Of a stretch of 64,000 bases of DNA, positions 40,112 to 50,687 are shown one piece after another. The notes beneath the pieces were generated by a model. It was not told where the DNA came from. It saw only the letters and a program-made list of their open reading frames with translations, and made no database searches. The stretch's first letter is position 1, and every line of letters starts with the position of its first letter. Position numbers and translations under genes: made by a program. The stretch is from Dendrolimus kikuchii. Its lineage: Eukaryota; Arthropoda; Insecta; Lepidoptera; Lasiocampidae. The stretch is taken from assembly GCA_019925095.2 (NCBI GenBank), contig CM034411.1, forward strand, positions 2,763,001-2,827,000, given 5' to 3'.

Positions 40112-40373
40112 CAACAGAGCGCCATTCAGGCTTATTCTTACACACCTCACTTTCTTCTTTTAAATTCATAACTCTTGTCATGCACGCTCGTCTGTTCTTA
40201 AGGCTAGTACACGATCAATTTGATCATGGAAGGTGTGTCGTGGCCTTCCACGACTTCTGCATCCATCCACTTTTGCATTGTATATCTGTTTAGTCATTCT
40301 TTCCACATGCCCGAACCACCGGAGCATTCCTTTCCTTACCTTCACCCCGACACTCTCTTTCAGACCAACTCTC
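40112..40373 (-). mobile_element. (TATG)n-tailed LINE copy T7, 3' end missing
   Basis: Unlike all other T copies it lacks the last about 45 bp and TATG tail; the left edge abuts the Penelope-like arm. It has an internal 15 bp deletion next to CATTCTTTC. Confidence 0.8.
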
Positions 40374-40379
40374 TATAGA

Positions 40380-41000
40380 AATGAATTGTCTAATAATACA
40401 TTTCAACCATAGAGGCTATCGTTGCCCCTCCTTCGATTTCCAAAATTGGAAAACTATGTCATGAAAACACTTTCATTAAACTAACGTATCGTAATTCTAT
40501 CCCTTAATAATATCCTTTGATACATAAACTTAACTTTACAACCTAATAACTACTGTGCCAAATGAGAGTAATACAACCGCCTATATATCAGCGGATAATA
40601 TCATCTACACCCTGTATTATGTACTAAAGTCTAGACATAGCTGTAGGGCGTCCTTGCAAATATAGCTTTATGGGCCGCGGTCAGATTGTATGCAATATCA
40701 TAAGATGTAGCGGAGATATTTATTTTTTAAACATGTATTAGGAATGTGTCTTTATTAATAGTACTTATTAACAGTATCAGCCTGTTATCAAACTAAACAT
40801 TTTTATTAATAATATACAACTGAATATATTTTATTGTATAACATTAAGATTCAGTTCAAAAAGTCTAAGTACATAAAACAATAGGTGATAAATTAAAAAA
40901 AATATGTGGTAGAAGTAACTAAATAATGACACTAAAAAGACTGCAATATCATTATCTGTAATTAATACTGTTTATATGAATACAAGCACGTACTTTTGCT
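40380..41000. other. No gene or known repeat recognised
   Basis: AT-rich unique-looking DNA leading into a TA microsatellite (about 41010-41046). Confidence 0.45.
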
Positions 41001-41009
41001 CACACACAC

Positions 41010-41047
<38 letters not shown>

Positions 41048-41519
41048 TAGCGGCCCCGACAGATGTTGACCTGCCTTTAAAAAATAAAATTCTAGAACCC
41101 GATCCCAGAGCCACGTACCGGTTCTAATTGCGAATCTAAACCATCCGGGTACCCACTCAAACACATAAAAACAAAATCACCAAAATCGCTCCAGGTGATT
41201 AGGAGGATTCCAGAACCCGATCTCAGCGCCACCTACCGGTTCTAATTGTGAACCTAAAAGAGTAATATAATTTTTTTATTCTAAGTCATGACAAAATAAG
41301 ATTAAAAATTATAAAATATTTTTTAATGCTGTATCCTAAAAAAATTATCAAAAAAAAAATAATTGGGGTGGACACCCCTTATCACTTAGGGGTTTGAAAA
41401 ATAGATAGTAGCCGATTCTCAGACTTACTGAATGTGCATAAAAAATTTCATAAGAATCGGTCAAGCCGTTTCGGAGGAGTATGGGAACGAACATTGTGAC
41501 ACGAGAATTCTATATATTA

Positions 41520-41521
<2 letters not shown>
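41048..41521 (-). mobile_element. Helitron-like element, 474 bp
   Basis: The minus strand starts TCTAATATATAGAATTCTCG and ends CTAG before T. TA microsatellites lie on both sides (41010-41046 and 41523-41577). Confidence 0.7.

Positions 41522-41522
<1 letters not shown>

Positions 41523-41577
<55 letters not shown>
41523..41577. repeat. (AT)n microsatellite
   Basis: Uninterrupted alternating AT, followed by looser ATATGTGTGTATATAT. Confidence 0.9.
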
Positions 41578-41581
<4 letters not shown>

Positions 41582-41635
41582 TATGTGTGTATATATATAA
41601 ATATATGTATATATATAAATGAAAAACTTAATACT

Positions 41636-41800
41636 ATCAAAGAAAACTTAACTCAGTTATTGTAATCTACCTTTACCTATACTGATCCGCTGCCTGAGGT
41701 AGGCACCAGCCCTCACTGATCACTTGAAGAGTCCTTTTGAAAGCTCTTTGTCTCTTACAGTCTCATGGCCTCAGGATCACGTGGTCGAAGGGTATATTGA
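41636..41800 (-). repeat. LINE F fragment
   Basis: TACTGATCCGCTGCCTGAGG, GGCACCAGCCCTCACTGATC, GTCTCATGGCCTCAGGATCA match F 3' coding sequence in reverse. Confidence 0.6.
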
Positions 41801-42100
41801 TTTTTAATATTTAATTGTATTTGAAACGGATCCACGTTATATATTATTATAAATATTTGTTCGTAATTTTATACCCGCTGATTGTACGGCCACAGCCTTA
41901 CCACTCATATGTAAATGAGTAACGCGTGCTATTCCCATATCGCTCGTAATAACATTGTTGTAGTCCCCGGACACGTTTCTGCACTAGCCCGCGCCCCGGG
42001 CGCCGCCCGTTAATTTGCATATAATGAGGTCATATCGTGAACCTCAACGAACGATCAATAAACCTCCCTATTATCCAGACTTATACATAAATTTAAAAGT
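41800..42100. other. Unassigned; short GC-rich patch
   Basis: 41985-42010 is GC-rich (GCGCCCCGGGCGCCGCCCG) in otherwise AT-rich DNA. No gene recognised. Confidence 0.4.
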
Positions 42101-42169
42101 GACTATGTCTGTTTGTTTGTTCAATGGCTTTGGGAATTTTAATAAGTATTAGGTTTTATCGTACAACTA

Positions 42170-42365
42170 AGTTACCTAACTTTTTTGATAAATGGTTTGA
42201 CAAATACACACGTATATTTCCAAGTTAAGCTTGTGATATGTTAGTTATGAGTGATACACAATCAACAGCTATGATGCCGATCCCACACACACAGACCAGA
42301 ATAAATTACGGAAAGTTAGTGTATGAAATTTAGCTTCCAGGATACGAACCTGGGTCCTCTGAGTT
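42170..42365 (-). repeat. Divergent SINE D-like copy
   Basis: Order of blocks matches SINE D in reverse (AAGTTAAGCTTGTGATATG, GCCGATCCCACACAC, GGATACGAACCTGGG at the B box position) with many changes. Confidence 0.55.
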
Positions 42366-42475
42366 CAAGTTAAAAACCTATTGATATCTATTTGTCATGT
42401 GTGGAGGCTACCTTTAATTTAATATAATTCTTTTCAAGACAATTATATATATAATAGTATAAAATTGTAAAAATG

Positions 42476-42960
42476 CGGTGACTGTACATTGAAGCTATAT
42501 AAAAAAAAAACAACATTATTTAACGATGGAGAACACGATGCAATTTTTTTAAATTTATAGTCTGTTTGTTCGGGATTCACGTAAAAACTACTAAGCTGAT
42601 TTCGATGCGATTTTCGCTGATCAACAGCAAATTCTTATACTTAAAATCTGCGCTACTTTCTATCCCGATAATCCCGCGGGAATTTTTCTGGGAATGATTT
42701 CAAATGGCCAGATTAAAAAAACCTCTAATTCCGATGTAATTTCTTCACTGACCGATAGCAAATTTAATGTAATAAAATTTTGGGAATGGTATGGGAATTT
42801 AAGGAATTTTCCCGGGAGTGGTTTGTAATTGTTCGGGTGCGTAATAATTACCTTATTCCGAGACTGATACGAGTGTATGTCGCTATGTTTTGCATACATG
42901 GAATCATTGATCCTGGCGTATAGGGCTACTTGAAATACTAATAGGCTAAGTCGGGTGAGA
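42476..42960. repeat. Interspersed repeat family Z
   Basis: ACGATGGAGAACACGATGCA, TTTATAGTCTGTTTGTTCGG, GATTTCGATGCGATTTTCGC; shared with 59290-59660. Confidence 0.5.
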
Positions 42961-43291
42961 ATTCATTATGTTTTGAAATGGGGTCTGGCCGATTCCCTAT
43001 TAGCTAACCCCAGATTCTGTCAGGCTATAATTTATTCCATTGATAACTTTTATCTGATGATTGAAAAGTTGGCCCGTACTGACATCAGCAAACAACTTGC
43101 GTCAATCAAAGCAACACAGTATTGAATTCTTGCGTGAGTAAGAGGAAACGAAATAGTAGATAAGATTCCTCATCCTCTAAAAGCAATTGCCAATCTCGCA
43201 TATTATTGCCCATCGTTTACTGTATTGAAGTAGTGTGGCTAGAAAAAACGCGGTTATGTCCGAACTAGTAATGCGCAATTGGGTATTTGAC

Positions 43292-43490
43292 ACAACCCAC
43301 AGCCAGGTGGTAGGATATTTGCCCGTCTGGATGACCATCACCCCTGGTGTAGAGTATACCGCCATAACACCCTTGAGTTGTGTTCCGGCATTAGTGGCCA
43401 GGTTCGTCTCCCTTTAGAGAGAGGCATCATATTGGTAGTAGCTTTGGTGTTACAAATGTCTATAGGCGATGGTAACCAGTTTCCATCTTC
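43292..43490 (+). repeat. Repeat C copy, partial and divergent
   Basis: AACCCACAGCCAGGTGGTAG to GGTAACCAGTTTCCATC; tail missing. Confidence 0.7.
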
Positions 43491-44035
43491 ATTCTTCGTT
43501 CCATCCAACTTACACACATACTCACACCAATGCGCACTACCACCACATTGCTTTACACGCACACTTCACAAACAAACCAAGACACACAAAGAGCCTAAAT
43601 ATTAATAACCCAGACACAGAAATGGAAAAACAACACATATGACACTAGTTAGGTTAATATATATAGATAGACATAAGGCACACGCTGCACATGCACTTCC
43701 TCACAACACCAGCATGTAACAGATACACTCTACATTAGTATAAGTTTGGTATTAAAATAAGAATAAATTAATATAATCAGTCATTCTTAAGGTACACCAC
43801 AACACAAACATACATTCAATAAATGTCACACACAATAACAAATCAGTGTGTACAATTTCTAAACTTTTGTCTAAATTAAATTGTAATAAATAATAGGTTA
43901 AAAAGCTAGTTGGATTTTCTAAAAAGCGTATTTTTTAGTTTTTTAAACTATTATTTATTTTTTATTTTTAGTGATTGCTTAGTAATTTAATTCCCTTCTC
44001 CGTGGAAACGTTGAAAAAAAAATTAAATACACTCT
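43491..44035. other. No gene recognised
   Basis: A CACA-rich, then AT-rich stretch; no coding signal or known repeat noticed. Confidence 0.4.
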
Positions 44036-44039
44036 TATG

Positions 44040-44340
44040 ATAAAATGGAACGTTATGTAAAAATAAGCTTTTTTAAAAAGGTTTATAAATACAAGCTTTG
44101 GAGATCCTGCATATCATATAGCAGCAGACTGCTAGCCAAGACAAGTAAAACGAGCCCAAGCACGACGGGTCTATCTTGTTTAGTACAGGAGTTCCTATGG
44201 CCACCTTCCGACTCCATCATCAGATCAGCTCTATGGTACCATATTATTGCATTGTCACGCGATATACACATACGTTCAAAATTTCAGCTCAATCGGAAAC
44301 CGGGAAGTTGATCAAATTTAACTTGAAATATTCCGTTACA
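44040..44340 (-). repeat. Interspersed repeat family O
   Basis: TCCTATGGCCACCTTCCGAC, TCAGCTCAATCGGAAACCGG. The inverted partner is at 52690-52955. The 88-codon frame is chance. Confidence 0.65.
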
Positions 44341-44448
44341 TACTAACATACATACATACTAACATACGTATGAAGCTAATAAAAGCGTATTAAAAAAAGA
44401 GTACGGAACTACAGTCCGTAGAGTTGTTATAAAATATTTAAAAAAAAC

Positions 44449-44758
44449 CAGTTTCCATCAGGTGGACCGTCAGCCTGTCTACTGAACTCGTGCAATAAAA
44501 ATTCCCACCAAAACCTCAGCACAGAGCTTCCCAATTCTCTCCTTTCTATCGCCGCTCGTTTACTAGCCCCAACCAAACTAGCTCCCGCTGCAAGATATAC
44601 AAAACAGACAAACAATTCGCGGAATAACTAAATGGCACCTACGTAGGTACTTTTCTGACACGTAACAGACTGAATCAACATCACCAAAGAACATTTGCTT
44701 CAACAGTACTTGAAGCAGTAAATGACGTGTTTCAACCATTTTAGCACCTCAATTACAT
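44449..44758 (-). repeat. Segment Q plus repeat C fragment
   Basis: 44505-44758 (complement GCGGGAGCTAGTTTGG, GTAAACGAGCGGCGATAG, GGAAGCTCTGTGCTGAGG) recurs in opposite orientation at 56706-56955. In both places a C repeat adjoins the same end, so Q and C were copied together. The minus frame reads AAGASLVGASKRAAIERREL; the partner has a stop. Confidence 0.6.
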
Positions 44759-44761
44759 ACA

Positions 44762-46131
44762 TTAATTATGGCCCTGTACGGTGCACCCGTTTGGTCCGTT
44801 GCACTTCACCGCCACAATAGAACTCTGCTGCACCGGGCGCAGCGGGTTCTGGCCGTGAGGACCATTCGAGGGTACCGTACAGTGTCGTGGACGGCGTCCA
44901 CACTTTTGGCAGACGATCCGCCCTGGCCTCTCCAGGCGGACGTACGGCGCTCCCGACAGGATGTTCTCGCTCGCGGTCTTCTGCCAGGTCAAAATCGAGG
45001 CGGTCAGGAAGCGGGAAACCGCCTCCATGCTCGCCATCTGGTCTCAAGAGTTGGAAAACCCAGCGGCCGGCGGCTACACGGTGTAGGCAATCAGGCCGCA
45101 GCTGATGGAATGGGTCAACCGCGAAAGCGGAACCCTGACCTTCAGGATGACACAGATACTTACCGGACACGGGTGTTTCGATAAGTATCTGTGTCACATT
45201 GTGGGCTGCTTGCCTTCCCCGGAATGCCGCCAGTGCGGCGCACCCGACACGGCGTTTCACACGCTAGTCGAGTGCGCGGCATGGGCGCCGCAGCGTTTCG
45301 AACTCGAGACACAAGTAGGAGCGATCGACTCGCTCTGCAGTCTGGTGAAAGCCATGCTGCATAGCAGCGATACCTGGGGGGCTGCGGTTACTTTTTGTGA
45401 GACGGTAATGTCTCTCAAAGAGGCCGCCGAACGAGATAGGGAGAGGAGTATTATTGCGCGTACTAATGCGACTCCACGCGGACGCCGGCGGTTGGCTGGC
45501 ATCCGGAGACGCAGGTATGCGCATGACTTCCCACCCTGAATAATACCGCTTCGGGGGGCCTTTAGCTATCAAGGGAGCAAAGGATTCATCACCCCCGCTG
45601 ACGAAGTGGATGTGTTCTGATTCCCGGGGCACATTCAGGCACTTTTTGCGCTGGATCGGACTGGGCGTAACTACGTTCTAAGTCTCAGCCTTTCCTACAT
45701 AAAAAGCGCGGGGCACATGGGAGGAGGGTGGTTTTAGTGGGTAGTGGTTGTTGTCCGTGTAACTTCTCTGAGTCTCCACACAAGCTGGTTGATTACTGTT
45801 TGGATTGCCCCTTATTAAAGGGTAAAGCCTCCTCACCCCTGTTGACGAAGTGAGTTTGCCTCTCCCGGGGCATTCTCAAGCACTGATGCGCTAGGATCAG
45901 CGCGGGCGTAACTACGTTCTAAGTCTCACGCTCTTCCTGCCATAAGCGCGGGGCACATGGGAGGAGGGTGGTTTTAGTGGAGTATTAAGTACTCGAGTCT
46001 CCACACAAGCCGGTCGATTAGTGATTGGATTGCCCCCGTGGGAATGCCTCCATAATCGACTATGGTCTAATCCCTAGCAAAGGACCCGATACTGTGCGAA
46101 ATGCATTTGCTCCGCGTTAAAAAAAAAAGTC
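44762..46131 (+). pseudogene. R1-clade LINE 3' end, frameshifted
   Basis: 44768-44925 reads LYGAPVWSVALHRHNRTLLH and RGYRTVSWTAST; after frame changes 45105-45539 reads MEWVNRESGTLTFRMTQILT, GHGCFDKYLCHIVG, the zinc-binding CRQCGAPDTAFHTLVECAAW and SLKEAAERDRERS. The 3' UTR contains a roughly 235 bp unit twice (from about 45590 and 45825) and ends in As at 46120-46131. Confidence 0.85.
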
Positions 46132-46144
46132 AACCTATTAACTA

Positions 46145-46420
46145 CGAACATAGAAGGTTATTATAATGTTGTACACACCTTCCATGATCAAATTGATCGT
46201 GTACTAGCAGAAGGTGATGTTAGGAGCCTTAAGAACAGACGAGCGTGCATGACAAGAGCTATGAATGTCAAAGAAGCAAGTGAGGTGTGTAAGAATAAGC
46301 CCGAATGGCGCTCTGTTGTTCGTGCCTCCCCTGCAAGGGAACTGGCGTGAAGTTATGTATGTATGTACAATAATTATAAATATTGTACAACATTATACCA
46401 AATAACCTTCTATGTTCATT
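46145..46420. repeat. Palindromic repeat hosting LINE copy T8
   Basis: ACATAGAAGGTTATTATAATG at left is mirrored by GTACAACATTATACC / AATAACCTTCTATGTT at 46386-46415, with a small extra bulge. T8 sits between the arms. Confidence 0.7.
46173..46365 (+). mobile_element. (TATG)n-tailed LINE copy T8
   Basis: CACCTTCCATGATCAAATTG through to GGAACTGGCGTGAAG and a TATG tail. Confidence 0.85.
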
Positions 46421-46639
46421 CGGCCCATACCTTTTCATTACTCAACTACCAAGCTTAATGATGTCATAAACTTTCCGTGGGCTTTCAGTAAAATCAGTGT
46501 ACCACAGCCCCCTCTCAAAGTGGGATATACGCTCCAATGAGTTCGGGTTAATTCAGGCCTCTTAATACGAGAACAGGGCCGGTTTATGATATTTAGTGGG
46601 CACTATGCTTGTTTTGATATCTTAAAGTTGTTTACACTT

Positions 46640-46913
46640 TCCAGTATAAATTCATCTGTGCCGTATAAAGCAATGCCTCGATTGAGGGATGAGGCAGTCG
46701 AGCGATAACCACAAGCGAAGCAAGACTTGTGTACATTCGGTAATCTATTTAGTGACGGACTTTGCGCGTTTATTGAATTACGACCTTCTGCATTACGTTT
46801 GGATTTGATTTGTTTGGTTATATTTCTACCTGTGTTATACGTGTTTGTATAGTTCTAATAAACTCTATAATAGTTACAACGGCATTTTAATTCGAGTCCT
46901 GCAACTCGTAACA
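46640..46913 (+). mobile_element. LTR fragment, 3' part
   Basis: CCGTATAAAGCAATGCCTCG, ACGGACTTTGCGCG, TTTGTATAGTTCTAATAAAC, ending GTAACA at 46913. The 5' part has decayed. Confidence 0.7.
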
Positions 46914-46933
46914 GTATAATTCTTGTATTTTAT

Positions 46934-47186
46934 TTTTTTATTCATGTAATAATCGGCAGACAAACACACACATTGTATATCCCCAAATTAAGCAAGTTAC
47001 GCTTGTGTTATGGGTAATATACAACGGACTACTCTGGGGCCGATCCCAGACACCCAGATCATAGTAAATAACGGAGAAAATACGTTTCCGAAATTTACTA
47101 TACCAGGAATCGAACCCGGAGCCTCTGCGTTAAAGTGAGGTAGGCCGGCAAAGGCTTAGCCCGCTCAACCACAGAGGCCGTCAAAT
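46934..47186 (-). mobile_element. tRNA-derived SINE (family D)
   Basis: Complement carries GTTGAGCGGGCTAAGCC (A box) and GGTTCGATTCC (B box), then the family body. Full length, oriented opposite to 13601. Confidence 0.88.
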
Positions 47187-47240
47187 ATGTATATGTAATA
47201 TAGAATCAATCGTCAAATATGTATATATGTAATAGTTTAA

Positions 47241-47345
47241 GTCGTGTTAGCGTAATGGCTAGCGCACGCGTCCCAAGCTTAAAGGGCGCGGGTTCGATCA
47301 TGGTAGAATCGCATGCATCACTTAGGCAGTGTTCTGACTAACAAG
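47241..47345 (+). mobile_element. tRNA-like SINE head, second family
   Basis: A-box-like GTAATGGCTAGCGCACGC and B-box-like CGGGTTCGATCATGG about 36 nt apart, then GCATGCATCACTTAGGCAGT. Too degenerate at the ends for a tRNA gene. Confidence 0.6.
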
Positions 47346-47349
47346 CTTC

Positions 47350-47610
47350 CTACTATAGGGGACTGGACAGTATAACCCCGTCACGCTTGTCCAACGCGGC
47401 TTGGAAGGTTTGACACATCGGTTATCTCAATTTGCAGGTTTCATCGCGATGCTTTCCCTTACCGTTGTTAGCACGTTGTAATTGTAACAATATGCATGTT
47501 AGCTCAGAAAACTGCGTAAGTGATACATGCGTTCCGGCTAGGATTTGCCCCCGCGCGTTTTGAGTTTGGAACGCGTTCGCTAGCCACGACTTTGATAATG
47601 ACATCGAATG
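47350..47610 (-). mobile_element. tRNA-derived SINE, inverted partner
   Basis: On the minus strand: GTCGTGGCTAGCGAACGCG head, GCATGTATCACTTACGCAGT, then GCATCGCGATGAAACCTGCA, CCAAGCCGCGTTGGACAAGC. This body is of the kind I know from lepidopteran SINEs. Confidence 0.6.
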
Positions 47611-48284
47611 ACTCAAATTTATGTTCAAGTGGTCAATTTTGGTTGATTCATCAAAATAGAAAGACAGAAGTGATCTTTCTAATGTCGGCGTATCTATTGT
47701 TCATTTGTAACTAGGTTTAATTTTGAACAGATTGAAAACAAACATGTTACAGCTAAATATAGGCATCAAGTGTCCGGTAAAAGCCTGAAAGGGATTTTAT
47801 TATCTAAAATACGTGACTTCGATTAAATCTCAGATAGAGAGTATAACCTATTAAAAACCTCTACCTAAATGCGTCTCTGCCCACAAACATAAGCAAAGCA
47901 TATATGCTTTCACACGCCTGCATGGTACATTGCAATCAGGTTATACCAAACTCAGCCATAATCGAAATATTTATTATTTAATGAAGCGAGATTTTTACCC
48001 TTTAGCTCACTATTAGCACATATGTGTCCGCGATGAGAGTGCAGATCGCGTTTGTGCACATGATCGTTAATTGTGTTGTTGTCTCACTCTGTTTATATAG
48101 GAGTTGTATGATTTGTATGAAATGGGTATATTTTCTTGGTATATTACGAGATAGTGATAGTGTTAGTCTTGCGGCTTTTTGGTATATCGATAATAGTTTT
48201 AAGGGTTAAAGTTTTGATAAAGCAATAAAATTGACGTCGAAATATATGAGTAACATAATATTTCATAAAAATTAAATTAGCCAG
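47611..48284. other. No gene recognised
   Basis: Unique-looking DNA; a 61-codon frame (48024-48209) has no recognisable motif. Confidence 0.4.
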
Positions 48285-48785
48285 ACGGCACGGGGTGGAG
48301 ATTGCTAGAGCTAAGACTCAAGCTCCAGGGGTGGAAGTGATAAATGGCATCACGACGGAAGTAGCTTCGGTGAACCTGCAATCCACTTCTGGACACCCCT
48401 TAGCCACTCACACCCATGTTGTCCCTCGCCAAGCTTGGCGTTTTTAGGAGCCCATGCAGTAAATAGCGAGTCACCGTCTGCCCATTTTTTCCATGTTCCT
48501 TGAACATTGCAACGGGCAGAACTCCACTAGCAATTCATCCCAATAGCTTGGTACCCTTTCTTCTCATTCTTTAAAATAGTCCTGCAATTACCGGGGCTTG
48601 TCCTTGGGTGCATTTTTATATGGTGTAGGCAGGGACAATTGCCGGTCAGTACCACGCTGCATTTAGATTAAATTTGTCAAGGGGCCTCTAAATGTTGGCT
48701 TTCCCATGGAAACCCCCCGGCCATGCAAGCCCTCGCAAAATTCCGGGTCATTTTTAAGGCCCGTGGACTCTACAAACATACAATA
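48285..48785 (-). repeat. Repeat E copy
   Basis: GACTCAAGCTCCAGGGGTGG, GGTGAACCTGCA, CGTCTGCCCATTTTTTCCAT, ending near CATTTTTAAGGCCCG. Lacks the extreme 3' hairpin. Confidence 0.72.
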
Positions 48786-48794
48786 TTAGTACCA

Positions 48795-48880
48795 ATTGAA
48801 TTCAATGACCTAGGATTAGTATTTTACGCATAGTCTTAAGGGATTATATGTAAAATACAAAATAAGTGAAATTTCCTTCA
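48795..48880 (+). repeat. LINE F 3' terminus scrap
   Basis: TTTTACGCATAGTCTTAAGG GATTATATGTAAAATAC corresponds to the F 3' UTR end at 9130-9170. Confidence 0.5.
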
Positions 48881-49343
48881 TTGTACTACTGTGCGATCCA
48901 AATAAGAATAGGAATGTCAATAACCTCTATCTGTCAAATGTCACTTGAAAAGTATGGTTTGCAAAAAACTTATTTGCATATCAATAATAAATAGTCTTAC
49001 ATCAAATTTAAATAAAAAGGTTAAATTAGTAGTAAATTGTCTTAATATAATATTTAATTATTTAAAGTTATTTAAAGTCACAATATGGCGCAAAGTCGAT
49101 CCTATTCTCATTTGAATCGCTAGCCTAAGTTACTCCTTATAACATCCGCTATCAGCCAGTGAAAGTCCAGTTAAAATCGGTCCAGCGGTTTTAGAGATTA
49201 GCCGGAACAAACCGACAGACAGGAAAAAAATATTGATTTTTTGATATAAATGCCGTATATACTTTCATATGCATTTAGTAACAAGCTGTTATTTTGACAT
49301 TACAAACTGACACTTCAATTATATTTATAGATATTTTAATTAT

Positions 49344-49508
49344 TAGCAGAAGGTGATGTCAGGAGCCTTAAGAACAGACCAACGTGCATGACAAGAGTTA
49401 TGAATGTCAAAGAAGCAAGTGAGGTGTGTAAGAATAAGCCTAAATGGCGCTCTGTTGTTCGTGCCTACCCCGCAAGGGAACTGGCGTGAAGTTATGTATG
49501 TATGTATG
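49344..49508 (+). mobile_element. (TATG)n-tailed LINE copy T9
   Basis: Target duplication TATTTTAATTAT at 49332-49343 and 49509-49520, perfect. Only 165 bp of LINE. Confidence 0.9.
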
Positions 49509-49520
49509 TATTTTAATTAT

Positions 49521-50060
49521 AGTCAAGGTGGCGAAGTCTATCAATGGGGTAAGTTCATACACCGCTCGTTTTTTGACTTTTTTAAACGGAAGCTAACGCC
49601 AACTACAATCCGAACACAGAATTCAATGGTGTCTTAGCATCACTGACTGATTTGCTGTTGTCATAATTATTCAAACACGGAAGTGATGAGAGGTGTATGG
49701 AGTTGCCCCACTGACGACCGACTTCACCACCTTAACTATACTATAACACTTGCAACAACTCAGAAGGGTTTATGGTAATAAAAGAACAGCAACTGGTCCA
49801 ATACTGTTAATCAGAGAACCTCACGGCTTACATAGATGTCATCCACTGACTCTACACACTCGACAAGCATTTTGAGAACACCTCGCCATCCCTCCAACAA
49901 TTTTACAGTATAAGACACTTAGCAAATTGGCACAACCGATAGCGGATTGAAGTCATTGATAAACTATTTTAATTAAAGGGTTATGAATGAAAATAATTTA
50001 ATACATTATTGTTTGGAAATTTTAGATAATATTTTATACAATATAATAATATTTTATATT
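49521..50060. other. No gene recognised
   Basis: 49525-49640 stays open behind T9 (VYQWGKFIHRSFFDFFKRKL) but shows no known motif; treated as chance. Confidence 0.4.
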
Positions 50061-50062
50061 TT

Positions 50063-50363
50063 ATCCGTGCAGGAACGGAGAAAGAATACAATTTCCTGCG
50101 GCCGGGCGGCCTGTCTGTAAGACACGACTTAACAACCCACAGCCAGGTGTTAGGGCATTTGCCCGCCTGGATGGCTACCACCCCTGGTCTAAGTTATGTC
50201 GCCATAACAACCTTGAGTTGTGTTTCGGCATTAGTGACCAGGTTCCAGTCTCCCTTAAGAGAGCGTAGCAACTTTGGTGTTGCAAATGTCCATAGGCGAT
50301 GGTAACCGGTTTCCATCAAGTGGGCCGTCTGCCTGTCTGCTGATCTCCTGCAATAAAAAAAAA
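50063..50363 (+). repeat. Repeat C copy, near full length
   Basis: TCCGTGCAGGAACGG to ATCTCCTGCAATAAAAAAA. Confidence 0.85.
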
Positions 50364-50687
50364 TAATAAAAAAAATATAAGATATTATATAAAATATTAT
50401 ACTTAAAGTTTTAAATCTAATAAAATAAACCGAACACAAATCTATCGCGTCTGCCAACATGAAAATAAAATGTAGTGAATACCGTCTATACACAATTGAG
50501 AGATTTTGAATTATAATCTGTACACAATCATCACATATTAGAGATAACTACTTACTCTATACAAAAAATATAACATTATTATTCAATTAAAGAAATTGCC
50601 GATTGTATCGTTTAGAAATAAAAGGGTACATACCAAAATTAATTATTAACTTGGTATATCTATAGCTTCTTTATACAGGAATTTTAA

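Noticed and set aside
44766..45260. 164-codon minus-strand frame
   Set aside because: Antisense to the R1-like LINE coding region, which has the recognisable protein on the plus strand.
47241..47310. Functional tRNA gene
   Set aside because: A- and B-box-like words are present, but I could not form an acceptor stem, and the sequence continues into a SINE body.
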